Assembly (NCBI GenBank): GCA_025345505.1
Contig: JANVCC010000261.1
Location: 5,514,739-5,578,738 of the forward strand
Direction: 5' to 3'
Source: Todiramphus chloris collaris
Taxonomy: Eukaryota > Chordata > Aves > Coraciiformes > Alcedinidae
Length of the DNA stretch: 64,000 nucleotides
Part shown: positions 12,706 through 33,011 of the stretch, piece after piece
How positions within the stretch are numbered: position 1 is the stretch's first letter
Layout: each line of letters begins with the position of its first letter
Position numbers and translations under genes: made by a program
The notes under the pieces: model-generated
Told to the model about the DNA's origin: nothing
Seen by the model: only the letters and a program-made list of their open reading frames with translations
Databases searched by the model: none

Positions 12706-15700
12706 CCAATTCACAAGCAAGTCCCCAGCTGCTACCACGAAATACCTCTGTACACCACTAAACCTGGAAGCTTGCCACCTGTGATCAGGCTTCAGAACAC
12801 TACTTAAAGTGCTTTTGAGGCAGTGAATAGAAGGGGTGAACGTTGGCAATCATAGCAAAGCCAACACCCAAACATACTTCACAAGCTATCATTTGATGAC
12901 AAGCACTAATATTTGTTATTTGTGATTTCTACAGTGTTAGTCCCAAAGACATACAAGCCTGGACTCTACAGCTCTACAAGAAGGTAACTTAAAAAGTAAT
13001 GGAGGGTGGTGGCATTCCTGTGGAATTCAGTTCAGAACAACTAATGTAAACATTTAGACACGGCTTAGGTTTCCAGTCTCCCATCTCCAGTCAATGGTTG
13101 CCCAGCTGATGCAGTTAATGGAGCCTAGAGGACTACTCAGCTGACTAGCAAATTGGCATCTACTTTATAGTGAGACAAATAGCTCTTCAGGCCCTTTGTT
13201 CATGTATTGACTCGATCTGCATCATCTGTAATGGGAGTTCAGACACACTTGCAGACATACAAATTTAGATCTCTTCATTTGGAGGTGACCCCGATCCTCC
13301 TCTGTGTCAAACAGCTCAGAAACTGGATACAGGGAAGCTGCAAAGAGGTAACACACTGGAACAACGGAAAAGTGTAACAAGAAAAGCACCGACCAAATGA
13401 ATTCCTGTCAATTCTCATAAAGCACAGTGTGAAAGACGAGGCAATGCATCAATCAAAAACTACAAATGGTACACAGGAGGACATGGAAGATTTTATTGAC
13501 AATCAACATTTTGACTTAATTGGCAAAATGGAGATCTGATCATTCATATGTCTGATAGTAATATAAAAGACTACAGCTTGTTTGAGAAAAAAAAGAAGAA
13601 AAGACAATACAATAAAAAAAGAAATGTGTTTCAAGTCAGCATACTTTCATAAGTGCAGAATTAGTTGGGAGACTCCCTAAGAACGTGGCGCTAGTGGAAG
13701 AAGGAGTTAAAGAAACCTCACATTTCTTTAAATAAACAATACTGGCCACACGGAGTGCAAAGCCTCCTGCAAAGGAATAATGAGGACTGTACAATGAGAC
13801 CACATTGTCTTCGTTAGGACCTCACTGTTGATCTCACAGCATGCAGGGAATGGAAAAGAGGTCAACTTACTAAGCAAGAATATCACAGCAGAGCATGGTA
13901 TAATGGGCCAGAATTAGACACAGCTGGCAAGGGACACAGGAAACTCCAGAAGAAAAAATTCCCTGAGTACATTTTTTTTACATTACAGTACATTACATTA
14001 GGAGCAAGAAGACGATGAAAGAAAATGTTAGTCTGCTGTGCAACAGGGGAAATATTAGAGGGAGACAGAGACAAAGCTAATGTTCAAACTGCCTCTTTTC
14101 CATCCATCTTCACCACAAATCTGCTGCAGTGATGTGTTTAATACAGGTAATACCAGCAACAAAAGGCAAAGGATAAGATCTCACCCTTGAATAAACGAGC
14201 CAAATAAATATTACATAAATGCATTCAAGTCATCTGGGCTTGATAGACTTGCCTGTTAAATGTCCAGTTCTTAATCTATTTCAGAACTGTTAAGACAGAT
14301 TTCAGAGCAGTGAAGAGACAACTGAAATTGTGCTAGCTATGTGCATATAGCTGTATGTATATAGCACATATGTATCACCCCTGTCTAAAGAAGGGGATAG
14401 CACAGCTAAGGACTTGCAGACTAAGCCAACTTCAGAAGAGTTCTATAGCCTACACACAGACAACTAATTCTTTTTTGAGATGCTCTAGAGTGTCCCAAGA
14501 TACTCACTCGTATGGACACACTCTGGGCAGATACAACCCAGAACCTACAGGGAACCTATAACGTTTTAAAGAATTATTCATGTACTAGACCACATACCAC
14601 AGCACACAAGAAGCCTGTGCTTAAATATCTTGCTTGGTTCCCCTGTCTTCAAGCTCTGGAGAATATATGCCATGATTAAAGCACAAGATACCACACTATA
14701 CACAACTGCCTGGAAAACAGCTGAGCAACAGCCAGCACAGATTTGTCAAGAATAGGTCACACCAAGTCAGTCTGTTTTCTTTCTGACAGCGTAAAAGGCC
14801 TCGTGATAGAGAGACACAGCACAAGTTTTATATCTTGATTTTAACAATGCCATGCCAAATGACATCCTCCTAAGCAAAGCTAAGATATATACACTGTAAT
14901 TAGGTGGCTGTAGGACTACACAGAGCTCTTTACTTAGGGAATTGCTGTTTATTTATTATAACGGGGAGGGAGGCTGTGTTTCAGTGGCAGGATAAAAAAA
15001 ATGGAAGGAATTTGCAAACAACATCAGTCAGAAAGGGACCGAGTACACTGAAATCTGCAACTAAAATTCAGAATTCTCTTGATGGATTTGAGAATTACTT
15101 GGGAAACAATAGGGACAAGTAGGGCATTGCAGTAGCAGCAAACGCAAAGTGTCAGAACACATAACTAGAGAAACACAAAATGAAGAAACTAAGCAGCTAT
15201 GCAATGCTTCTGTACAAAAGTATTTGTGGCTCGTGAGCACATGGGCTGATCACAGACTGAATGTAAGTCAACCTTGCAAGGCTGCAAAACCAATCTTATA
15301 ATTGCAAAGACAGTGAGCACAGTGCTGGAAGTTATAAATGGCAGTACTGTGTAAAACCACAGGAATCAGTTCTGCTCTCTTTGGTGTTACTTATCACTTG
15401 AGCTGGAGTAATATGTTCAATTTTGATTGTTGCAACTCAGAACTGGTACAGAGTCCCAAGGAGAGAAATGCAGCTGAGCACAGATATAAGGTGCTAAATC
15501 TACAAAGACCACATTAATAAGGGCTGCTTCTCAAGAAAAAGGAACGGGGAGATGGGGAATGGGTTGCTGCCTTCATGTTTGAAGGTTATTGCAAAAAGAA
15601 CACGGTAATCGCCGTGCTCTCTGATGGCAGAGGCAGAATTGAACAAAGAATAATAGAATTGTAGTGAGATTCAGATTAGACATTGAGAAGAATTAATTAA

Positions 15701-17869
15701 CTCACTTTAGACAATACCTATCACAAAAACAGACATTGTTGATTCTGCCTCAGCGCAGAGATGACTAGATGAATTGTCCTGTCTTTGTATATTTTCTCTG
15801 TAAAGATATAAAAGATGCTAAACAAGTTTAAAAATAAATTAATAACAGAGTGTTTCAGCTCACAAAGCTAAAGGACAGTATATCAGCTATCACAACTATG
15901 TTTCACGATGGCTGGAAGGAGACTGACTCTCTCATTGACAACTCCTTTGCTGGCAGTTGATAGCTTGAGGCATATTAAAAACCAAGTGAGATACTTTCTG
16001 GTTTTGAGGCTGAGCATGGCATCCCTGTGGAAAAGACTTCTCATTAAGCCCAAGAGCCAGAAATTATCATTGGGAAACACAGAATGGCTGCAGAGAATAG
16101 TATTGCAAGGCTTTATGCTTTGTCCATAGCAATGTTTTCTAGAAAAAAATGTTACCATTGCAAAATGGACAAGGCACCAAAAAAGGGGAGCAGAAATTAT
16201 TACTATGTATATTCTTGTCAGTCTCTTGAATACTTAATTTCTGAGTAACACATTCTTCAGAAACTCTAACAAGATCTGCTTGCACAGATTTTTTAAGCCT
16301 AAATTTAAGCCTGATTTAATTTAAGCCTAAATTCTATATAATAATGCAAAACAATGATTCTCCTGCTCATTGCTCTCTCTAAATGATCTGGGAACCAATT
16401 ATGTCAGGGAGTTCTCCACAGCTAGAGCTCTCCTTGTCAAGTAATAGTTGTCAATTACAAGACTTAAACTTTTAACCATCTGAAAAATACTTTTAACTGA
16501 GCTTGCATGTATTTCTACTAAGAAAATCATTGAGGAAGTTTCTGTGCCTATAGAATACTGCTGACTGTTCAAGTATGCCATTACCTATCTGAAAGTCATT
16601 CTTCCACTTGTACAATTACCATTCAAAGAGACTGTGAAAAATAAGACCCAAGTAAAAGGATGCTCTAACAGTTGGCAAGTCTATAATAGAGAATGAGTGT
16701 CAATGCGCTTGGGTAAGAAAAGGAAAAGCAGCTGTAGCTGTCACAAAAAATCTGTAGATTCTGTTAAACAATGGCTGCATTTCTGACAATTGTGTTCCTG
16801 CTACACAACTCAATGTTGAGCAAAGATCCTCTATTTTTCAGCAGTCAGTAATACGTGAGTGGTAACATATGGTAACAATATTAGATAAAATCAGAGGCTG
16901 AACTAACCCGTGATAATTGCAAGGAATGGGTCAGGTAGATGAAGCTTGTGAAAGATCACATAATAGCCAATTACTAGAAAAGCTGTCAAAGAAAAGATTT
17001 CTATTTAGCTGGCGTAAGACTGAAAAAGGGCATTTTTATTTTCCATAAATATTTCAGTCCATCTGACATAACTGCATCTACTACTCATATAAAAGTATCC
17101 ACCATCATCTATTTATATCAGTTAAATTCTGCCAGCAATCAATGCTAACTTTTAGTATGCAAAAGACTTCCACGGGTTAGTTGCCTATTGTATAAAATAC
17201 ATCACTTCATTGTTGAAAGTTGCTGCTCTTCACATTTAATTTGGTTCTAGTAGATTGAAAAGCACAAATTCAGTACTTTTCTATATCATTTTTTTTATGG
17301 CTCATGTAAATTTTGGTGCCATTTTCTGGATTCTTTCCACGGCTTTTGAAGTGAACTGGCCATGCTTAATTTTCAAGAAGATGACTTAATACTATTTACT
17401 CAATGAAAGGGTATTTTCTTTAGTGCAGCTTCCCCCTGTTGTTGCTGCTTAAAGGTTGATGGAACAGATGTTTCTGCTGAGCTGTCCATAATTATGACCA
17501 CATTTTCTTTTCAAATGTGATTTAGAAACTAGCAATGGAATAACCCACATCATTATTTCCGGTGCAAAATGCTTTCCTACACTAAAGCCTCACTGCCCCC
17601 ACTAAGCTCCAATGTCTAGCTTAGACTGCCTTACTACAGAACTCCTCTGAACTTCTGGGTAAACCTCACATGGTAAGGGAAATGGCCACAAAAAGTCAGA
17701 GCTCAAGAGTCCACCAGAAGTACCTGCAGGTGTGACAGGTATTCTGTATTTCCCTCAGAACTGGAAGGAAAGGAGAGTTTGGAGATCCACAAAAAGGCAC
17801 TAACTGGGGATAAACCAGTGGCACTACCAGGCTGTGAAAACCAAACCTGTATGAGGGGCTTGGTCCTTA

Positions 17870-18346
17870 TCTACTGCTGGCAGTTCTCCTCTTTGAACTT
17901 TTTTGTGAAGCTCATTGGCCTGGGAGATCTTTTTGGTGAAAATGGAGGCAAAGGCAGCATTATGTCAGCTATATATGTGCTTACAGACATTAAATCACAC
18001 ACCCTTCTCAGCAGCAGCCCCCAGCTGTCTTTGTTCAGCCTACTACTGCTTATTCTTTGCTCCCCTCAGGATCGTGAGCTACAAGTCACAGTCACTACAG
18101 CTCTGGCTAGTGTGGCCCTTCATCACTGCAGCCCCAACCAGGTACTCTATGCTAGTGAATAGGTGATCAACAAGAGCATCACTCTCAGGTGCCTACTCCC
18201 TTACCAGAGTCAAGAAGTACCCTGATGCTCTCCCTGTTTGCATTCCATTGTGTTGCTGTTTTAGCAGTAGCACGGAGGTTGAAGTCCCCATAAGAACCAG
18301 GTCTGTGATACAGACTTCCTCAAGTTACTTACCCACTTCCTCACCC
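17870..18346 (-). mobile_element. Degraded CR1 LINE internal region
   Basis: Antisense traces of CR1 ORF2 are visible. A stretch around 17905-17970 (GGGAGATCTTTTTGGTGAAA followed by a GAGGCAAAGGC segment) resembles the antisense of the CR1 region between endonuclease and RT. The stretch 18245-18345 (containing TTGTGTTGCTGTT and GGTTGAAGTCCCC) resembles the antisense of the endonuclease region. It is strongly decayed, with frames broken, and the edges are approximate. Confidence 0.55.
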
Positions 18347-18354
18347 TATCAAAA

Positions 18355-18830
18355 AATAGCTGAGGTCAGAAGGGGCCTCTGGAACTGGTCACCTTGTCCA
18401 TGCCACCTGCTCCAGCAGGGTTACCTAGAGCCAGTTGCCCAAGACAGTGTTCAGACAGCTTTTGAACATCTCCAAGGATGGAGAATCCACAACTTCTCTA
18501 GGCAACCTATGCTCTCACTACACGAACTTTTACCCTGTGTTCATATGGAACCTCACATCTTTTGGTTTGCCCATTGCCTCTGGTTCTGTCACACACTTAC
18601 TTCAGCTGGTTACACACATTGGTAAGATTCCCTCTGATTCTTCTCTAGGCTGCCACAGCTCTCAAAGGGCATATGAGAGATGCTCCAGTCCTTTAATGTT
18701 CTCAGTGGCCCTTCACTGCAGTCTCCAGTAGCTGCATTTCTCTCTACCGAGGAGCCCAGAGCTGGACAAAGTTATCTAGGTGTGTCCTCACCAGTGCTGA
18801 GTTAGTTCGGATGGTGTAGCAAACTTGCAC
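18355..18830 (-). mobile_element. Degraded CR1 LINE 3' end
   Basis: The plus strand shows the antisense of a CR1 3' UTR and RT tail: a GAAGGGGCCTCTGGA segment, then CTGCTCCAGCAGGGTTACCT, GGAGAATCCACAACTTCTCT and GAGCCCAGAGCTGGACA. Similarity to the clearer copy at 5882-6803 is visible by eye, with many substitutions and small indels. It is older than that copy. Confidence 0.8.
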
Positions 18831-21800
18831 GACAATGACATCCATGCCACTCAACTCTCCTCTGACTCTGACCCCCTAACCAGACTGTAACGCACCCTAT
18901 AGAAGAGCTCCATACACAGACACTGCTCCCTTTGAGAGCAACTGCTCCCCTTGTCTTTTCTGCCTGTCTTTTCTCAAGAGAAGCAAATTTTCATCAGTGT
19001 TTTTGATACACATAAAAAACTGGGAAGAGAAACATGTGAAGAGAAAGGCACAGTATAATATTGGAGAGGAGCGAAAAAGGAGGGGAATGAATAGTAAAGG
19101 AGTTGGTAATTACCAAGTTTAATAGAAAAAGTTCATGATTTCAGGTCTTGAGGACACAGATGGTAGGAATGTGGAAGAAGTAATGCAGTTGGAAGCTGCA
19201 GAGCATTTGAAAAAACAGACAGGGCTTGCCAAAAACACACAGACAACTGTTCCTTTGCCTGAAGATAAGGAACACTTAGAGGCTCATTTCAAACACAAAA
19301 AGAAATGCACACATTTACACACGGTGCTATGCTTTTGAAGAAAAGTCTACCTTTTCTTACAACAGTTTCCATGTATTTAAAACCAGCAATGGAAGAGGTA
19401 AACAGGAGTTTTAAAGAACTGCCTCTGAGAAGATGCAACTATCAGAACCTTTGTGCTGTTGTGACCACCAGACAGTTACAGTAAAGCTGAGATGTACATG
19501 AGTGTTAAAGCAGATAATCCAGCATAAAGGAATACAGTAGACAGCAATACATGGATCTGACCTAAGAGCTGCTCCTAGGACAACAAACTCAGTCACCCTA
19601 ATGTCATGTTTTAGGTAGGTGCCATGGAAAGGTACAGCCTTACACCATGTCTCTCTCAGCAATTCTGATGTAATATGACTTGAGTGCTAATCTTTTCCAG
19701 TCTGTATAATCTCTCTTCCATGGCTCTCACTTTTTCACACTAAAGTATAACCTGACTCGGAATATGGCTACATTTTATTTAGTTCTGATTATGAAGTTAT
19801 CAATCCTTATCAGAAAAACTCCTGCCATTCCCAACTGATCATCAGCATAACATAAACAGCTTGTCCTTGAATACAAAATGAAAAGACAGACTCTGAAGAC
19901 AGATGGTGAAAGTAATTCTGAATATTACTTTAGTCCTTTAAAAATAACCAGACTAAACTTAGAAGTAAAACATCAAAGGATGAAAAAGAAAATATCTACT
20001 ACTATAGGAATAATTGCTTCAGACAAGAGGAGAAAAGAAATAAGAGTCTTTTAAAGAAAGAAACAAAGAGCTTTTCCATCTTCACTAAAGTGGGAAATAT
20101 GCCGAGTAAGACTGAAGAATTGCAAACATATGTTTTCAAAATGAAATGTGACTTGTTAATTTAGACCTTGTCTAAATGAAGAAGACAAGTGGGATAGCTA
20201 TATTCATTCCAATACATTGTAGTGTCAAAAAAGACAATAGAATCCAATCTGGTTGAGTTCAGATGAAAGAAATTAAATGAAGAATTTAAGGAAAATAATA
20301 AATCTGGCAAAATGAAGAGATAAAACACATTTTAAAATGAAGCAAAAAGTAAAATATAAGGAAAGACGGAATATGCAGCAAATGGTACTTTCCAACTCAA
20401 TTCAAATTTTAGAAATTACAATTAAAATATATTTTTCCATTACATCCATCATACAAGTACAATCCCAAGCGTGTCAGAACATGCAACAAACAGCGCGTGT
20501 TTATAAATGTACTAGAAGAGGCACATAAGCCTGGGAGAGAAAAAAAAAAGGTAAAAGAGAAAATCGTACACAGATCGTGATCAAAGCAAACTTGTATGAA
20601 ACTTGTTTAAAAAAAGATGCTTGGAGACTTTGAGAAAGTCAAACATTATCATATTATCCAACAGTACTCATATGTTGGGGAAGATGCAGAAGGAGATGTA
20701 AATAGCCAGGGTCTATTCATCTAGCTTTTGATAAAAATAAAAGACATGTGCCTTTGACCCCCAGAAGCAGAAGGTGAGGGGATGTTACATGTAAACACCT
20801 AAAATTAGTCAGTCATTTTTGATGAGTATCATAAATGAAAACCCTCCATCCAGTCCCTTTTATCTAGGCATTAGAAAACATTGCTTTCCTGTGCAAGAAA
20901 AATGGCTGTATGTCTTTAACACAAGGGAGAACAAGCTAAAGGAGATTTTTTTTTCCATTTTTTTTTGAAGGAAAACAAATATATTGAAGAGGGAGGGAGA
21001 GAGAGAAAGGCTGAAGAAAGGGAGAGATTGTGGCAGAAGTATGGATGGATCACTTCTTTCCACCACACCTGCATCCAGCATCCTATTTCAAGGCCTTGGC
21101 TGTTTTCAGATTCAGAACTAAGGAACGTTCTGCTCCCCAACTAATTCCAGTGCAGCCCTACAGCAGTAACACTGGAGGCACTGCAGACCAACTCATATCA
21201 CTGAAGTGTTAGCACTTTGCAAGAAAGGAACAGTTGAGACACTACACACTGCAGTACTGCAGTGCATCTGTAACAGTCACATAATTGCAGCATGCCAGTC
21301 CCTTCTGTCCAGATACGTTAGGATTTATGTCCACATGTTACCTACACTCTCCTAATACATCTCCTAGCACAAAGCCTTTTAAAAAGGCACTCGTGTGAGT
21401 ACTTTCCCACTGGAAGGGAGGTGTTTTATCAATTCTTTTTTTTTTTTAGAGTGCTACCAGTTCTGTCAGATTACACACAAGGTCCTCTTCTCTTTCAGCA
21501 CTAACCGCTGTGCACTGTACTTTAAAAATTTGTTTGGAGGGAAGGAGCAGGGAGCAAAAGCTTCACTAGTTTTCATCAGGAGAACAACCACGAGTGCAGG
21601 GCCCCTCACCCACCAGGACTTACGGAAAAGGACACTGCAGAGACAGCTTTGGCTCTTGCATTTCCAGCTTCCAGCAGGCACAGCACAATTGCTGCCTCCT
21701 GCTAGATGTCCTGAGCTGAGCCTTGCTACAGACAAAAGCAACTGCAATAGTTCTGCTAATTCCTCTGCAAAGCTTGTTGGTAAAGGTGAGACATGCTTTA

Positions 21801-24800
21801 AGTATGACAAGGGCTTGTAACTAGAGCTTTAGAACTGAAACAAGAACATCCACTACACGGATGCAGCATGGTGGAAAACACCCATTCATCCTTCTGAAAT
21901 ACAGGGACCAAGCCTGCAGAAATACAAAAACATGACACTTAATCAAAAATGCAAAGCTTCCTATTCACATAGGTAGAAGTGCTGATATCGAGGAGGACCT
22001 CTAAGGATTACTGCAAACAAGCAAATAAGAATTCCATTATCACATCAATCAGATCAGTGAGATTGCAGTGAGCCTTACTGGACTGCACTGGGGAAGCTAA
22101 GAGAGAATTCCTGTAGCTAAAGCCAGCAGGGATTTTGAAGTAAATTCCTTCATCCTTCAAATCAAGTAAAGTGCAACTGATGATTGTTGCTAATACATGA
22201 CTGTGAAATGTGCAGATAACACCATCTGTACAGCAGCACTTGGTAAAAAAGGGTATCAACCTGCAGCAGAAGGACAGAGGGGGTAGCAGCCTCTCTGGGC
22301 ATCCCTGGCTAGCTGAGCTCAGAACGAGAGCCCCAGAATCCTACTGAAAAGGCAGCTTAAAGGCTTCGGAATTTCTTCATCTACGTGGTCTTTAAGACAC
22401 CCATATTAAAACTACCCTCATAAAGCTGTACAAATAAAGCACATAACAACTATGCCATGCTATCCACCTTAACCAGTAAAACCGAAGAAAACCTGCCAGT
22501 TAAGGGGAGAAATGTGACATAAAATGACCTTCAATTACTACACACACAGGGGTGCCAATTTAGGAGCTTTTGAAATATGCTGAGGTGCAGAAGATGTATG
22601 TTACATTTTGACTTCTATTGCAAATGTTCTCCTCTGAACTAAGTGCTTTTGCCATAACCCTAGAACTATTTCAGTGTAAAACTCAGACATTTACAGGAAC
22701 ATAATAATAAATATTTGAAAGCTACTGATGATAGAGAATAGAAAAGGACAGCTGAAAGGCTGCGGTATTAGTAGAAAAGTCATCTAGTAAGAGATGGTAG
22801 CCATTTAGCTACTACTATCACAATAATTCCAGGGAGAGAAACATTATACAAACCTGGGAACAAATGATACACACAGGACTAATTTCTGCACTTTCAAGCC
22901 TTACAAAGAAAATACTGGAAAAGTCCAATGGCAAATATAATCCTCAAGTAATAATGAAGAAAGCAAACAGGAAGATGGTTACACTGATACAAGGAAGAAA
23001 CTGTGAAAATAAAGCTTTGCTAACTCTCTTTTAATATAAAACTAATACACAGTAAAATACATACTAAATAGTATTTAGTCTTTTGATTACAAAGAATAAA
23101 ATACATACTAAGTGTCAGAAAGGCAGATACCAGACCTCTCTCCTTGTCTTCTACAAGCGTAAGAATTTTGTGTCTTATTCATTACTCACTCTCTGCTGCA
23201 GAACTCAAACTGATGGGCTTGGGAGTAGGAGTAATTTGTGCACATCACAAACAATGATCATCTTCTGTTACCGTTTCTCAAATGATAGGAACAGATATTA
23301 AGCTGATCCATACTACAAGAAAGCAGAGGTTTTGAAAGGGAATTCCGTAGATAACTTCCCCAAAATCACTTGTAACTTAAAACAGAACAGAGAAAAATCA
23401 CTAAGTGACATCAACCTGTGCTTCTTTGCAATGCAAGGTGAGAGGGTATCTCTGCAAGGTGATATAATCAACCTGGAAGAGCCAGTATCAACCTGAACTG
23501 AGTAGGGCAAGATAGAAACACAGAACCTGCACTGACCTTAAAATGACAGGATGCTGTCATGTTATTACCTATCAACAACACTGGCACTGACCCAAGAGGC
23601 AGTTGTTATTTCAGGATTCACTCATTTAAAAATTAAAGTGATGAAGGTGGGGTTTGACTCATTCTAGAATCTTTTGTAGATCTTACTTTGCAGTAGATTG
23701 GCTTAGTATAAATGTGAAATATTCAGAGGCAGTTCTGCAATACTACATGGCTTAAGTATTTCCTTTAGAATATCTGTTTAGAACTTTGAATTTAAGTAAC
23801 TACCTTGCCTATCTATAAACTGTAGATTGATTCAGAAAATAAAATACAAGATTGCTAAATTTCTTACATAAAGCAAGCTCAGACAAGACATAATTTTGTT
23901 TAGGATATCGTTTACTGTTTTACATGCTCTTTATGAGTAGCTCTTGCCATATAAAATGGCACTGCAACCCGACCCATGGGTCTGAGGATGCTTCGAGATC
24001 CTCCATGGGTGTTTTTGCAAGAGGAAATTCCTCATCCCATGTGCAAGGACAGGGCAGGTGCAAACCACCAGAGGCTCAGAAGCAGCCAGTATTACCAGAA
24101 GAGAAAATACCAGACAGGGAGTTAAATTCTCAGAGATCAGAAAGTTGTTAAGCATTCCTAGAGTCTGGAAAGACAGAATTTTTCAGAGCATTCAGGAAAG
24201 CACATTTTGTTTAGCTCTCTAAGGACAAGTAAAATCACTTAAGCTTTCTGTGAGCTTTCAGATGAGGCAGCACGGCTCTTCTTGGAAGCCAACTACATGG
24301 GTGTGTTTCCCTTCCTTCTGCACACACCCCAATGTTAATAGCAGGAGTTTGACACCCCAGCAGCAGCAACAAGGAAAGCCAGTGCAGACAAGATATTGCC
24401 AGCTGCCATTTCTGTTCATCAACCTGTCATACAGACCTGTTACTCATCCTTGCATAACATATGTTGTTTAATTAATATTTAAAGAGGCACTGATGCAGTA
24501 TAGCAATCTAGATACAGAGAGAAACTTCCTGCTTTGAAGATGAGCATTTGCTGAGAGGTGGCCAGGAAGGCTGCTGTTACATGTAATTATCAGCTTGATA
24601 TATTAATACTAGATGCAGGTATTTCTTTGATGAAAAAAATCCATTGTTCTTCAGCTGTAGAATGTGCTAATTAGAGCTGAAAAGAAAAATACTTTCCTGG
24701 GATTTGTGACAACTGAACTCTTTTGAGCAGAGACTTTGCTTTCCATATAGCTTCTATACCTACATGTTTCCTTTATTGCCAGCTCAGTCATCTGTATCTC

Positions 24801-27800
24801 CTGGGAGATCACCCAACAAGGTTCTCTATCAGCTGAGACCTAAGGTTGCTGAGCCTTTGAGTCCATACAGATTAAAAAAGATCTGAAAACCTGCACGTTC
24901 AAATTTCAGACATGAGTTTCCCAGTACCAGTGATGCAACATTCTGGAGCAGTCTGCTAGACAGACAAGTCTGGGTCACGGCTGCTTCTTTGAACAGTGTC
25001 GACGTACTAGTTCACTCTGAACTCGAGTGAAAGCAAATAGAATCTTTGCTAAAACACATCTAACACAACTGCCAACTTGCTCCAGTTTCCTTTATAGGCA
25101 TTTTGAAAACAGAAAATTACACACAGGCCTCATTGCTACTGAAACAAAATTTAGACTGATATACAAGCTGAAATTAATTTCAAGTGTGAATAACTGATGA
25201 TACAATCTTTTCCTAAGGAAGGAAAAAGGCAGTGATCCTACTCCTCCACTTTGTCAGAATTCTAGCTGGAGTAAGAAAAAAGACAGCAGCAGCAGAGTTG
25301 TTTTCAACTTCTTCCATTCTGGGACAACTTTCCTAAGGGCCTTTGTTCCATGGGCTCCCACAGCTCCCTGATAGCAACCACAAAACTTGGAAACAAAAGA
25401 AAAATCAGAAAACACATCCCAGGAAGCTTCTGACTTGGCCCTGAACTTTTTTTTTTTGAACATATTAGACTAAGCAGGGTTGAGAGAGAAGCCATTTATT
25501 TATAATAAACACTCGCACGCCCAAAAAAGAAAACCTCAACTCCCTTAACTAACGGCTTCTAAAAATGCTTATTCAAACTGACATATGCATGACAAGTTTC
25601 AGCTCAGTACGATTTAAGGAGGAGGAGTTACACCGCCCAGAAAAATGGTGTTTATGACAGAAATGACAAAGGATCATTCATCATAGGGTTTCTCTATGTG
25701 GAGCAGTAATAAAGCCTAAATGAGACTGCACTTCATTAGTAATTTATTTCACAGATCACCATATATACACAAATAGCGTAACTCTATTACATTTTTATAG
25801 TGCCATTCATTACAGTATTTCACATGCCATGTCCTCATGACAACCCAGAAAGGCAGCTTTCTCTGGGGAAGAAGGCAGCAGCCAACTGCAGAGCAGCGTG
25901 CAGGGAGGAAACACTTGAGAGCCACAGGAGCAGGAATTCTCAGGCAGAATGAGAAAAGGACAATATAAAACAATGAAACTGAACCTTCAGAGGTGGGCAG
26001 GTAACTCAAAGCATCGTTCTACACTCTTTTTGCTTGCCTGCTTCCCCACTTGATTTAGACAGTAGCAGCAAAAGAGGAAGACTGAATATCCTTGCCTTGT
26101 CCAGCTGGAGAGACCAACACCAGAGTCTCCCAGCAGAGATACCTGGCTGGAATTCTCTCTCCCTCTCACTGCATCCTTAAGCACTACACTAGTGTTCTCC
26201 ACTTGCCACACAGAAAGCTATGTCACTCCCCACCAGAAAGCAGTCCTCAAACTATCACACTTAGAGGTCAAACTTCTTCATTAATCTTCCAGAGGTGAAC
26301 AGAGACTCCTGCCTTCCGAGCACACGTTAAAGAGTGGCATGCTACACAAACCCACAGAATGCTGTGAGAAGACAACAGGCAGAAGGACACCCTTAAATGT
26401 CTCATGACAACTGCTTTTTTGTGACTAGTGTGCTTGCAAAGTAAGCATCCAGTTGTGTAGAGTTGGGTCACTGAAATAACAGCTCCAATGCATTCATTAT
26501 GTGAACTCCTTATGAAAAAAAAATACATTAAAAAGAAACTCATTGCTTTTAACTAGCGAGGTATGATTTAATTCAACAAATATTCTCTTGGTTTTCTTGC
26601 CAACATCTCTGCTGTAAAAACCCTGATAAGAAGAGAAATGGCTTCTCAGTTCTAGAGATGCCATTTTTAAAAATACGTTTTAAAATAAGAAACTTTTAAA
26701 TAATGCCCCTGTACTTGAAACATAATTAATGAACACTGGGTTAGAGAGAAAACATGATTTTACCTAGCAGAATATTTTTTTCATGTCTTCTGGTAAATCA
26801 GCTAGAAAGAGGAGAAAAAAAAAAAAAAATCCAGACTATTAGGAAAATAGTTTCTGGTGACTAAGCTAAAATCTGTTTGTGCAGGGAAAAAGATTCTCTT
26901 AACATTTGTCACTACCGATTTTGACTGCCTTGTGGGAGCTTGAGAAGAAATAAATTTACATTGTTTCTTCTATGGCTTTGGTTCTAATATTCTTTTCCGA
27001 TTATTCCATTATCAAAGCATATAATTTTAGTCCTACAACATAAAATATCTAATTTGATAAGAGGATGAATAAATGTACACCAAGACGATTTTTCTCTTTC
27101 TTTTGTCTTCCACTGCTGCTTTCCCCTGTGTTACTGGGGTAGACAATAACTACTAACAGTTTAAGAAATGAAACCATGACATTTAACATACTGATTTATG
27201 ATGCAGGCTTTAGTCAGCCATTTAAGTGATCTGCATTTTCTACATATTACATAAAAAGAGGGATACTCACCATCTGCAAAAAATATAATGCCCTATTTGG
27301 GGAAGCTAATGTGTCTGAATTAAGTGCATGAGTACTCCCTGTTGAAATTGGTAAGACTTTAAATCTGGCCATGAGGCAAGCGTGTAAATGGAATTGTTTT
27401 GGGCAATCTTTGCCATATTAACTGCTAGACATGCTGGAAAGATATTTTTTTCTTGCTATAAGAAGCCTGCAATCTGACCAATAAATGCCGGGAGGACCAA
27501 ACATTGTAGGAAACATGAAATAGAACTTCTCCTCAACATTCCTCAATCATTCTCCTCAACAGAACTGATTTAACAACCCATATGAGCCACCAGCCAAGAG
27601 CTCTGAGCAAGTACTTCCTTGCAAAAGGTGTGAATGAATGGACTGAGCACACAGGAGCTGAGCAGGTACATATGCAGGAATACATAAAGGTGAGGAGGAG
27701 AAACTATCATTCTAATATTGACCTGAACATTGCTGGTAGAGGTGAAAAGAGATTCAACGTAAATAAAGTCCTGAAGATGAGAAGTTTATCTTCTAAAAGG

Positions 27801-28057
27801 TAAAAGTGTTAATTAAGAGACTTGGCAAGTTCAGAATATCTGCTGGCCAGTTTCCATTTAGACAAACCAGGGAGCTGCAGTTTTCGGAAAGGAAGGTCGC
27901 AGGAGCTGGTTGACACTAAAATGAACTTTACAGTCATTCTACATCTAACAGTTTTAGCTGAGCAAGTATGGAAAAATCTCTCCTCTTATTCTTTCCTGGA
28001 GCTATTTCTAGCCAATCAAATCACCCTATGTAAACACACTGTAAAAAAGACTCATTA

Positions 28058-33011
<4,954 letters not shown>

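Noticed and set aside
17779..18162. A 127-codon plus-strand frame that looked like a possible membrane protein.
   Set aside because: It overlaps antisense CR1 sequence and its hydrophobic part is low-complexity. No start context or homology is seen.
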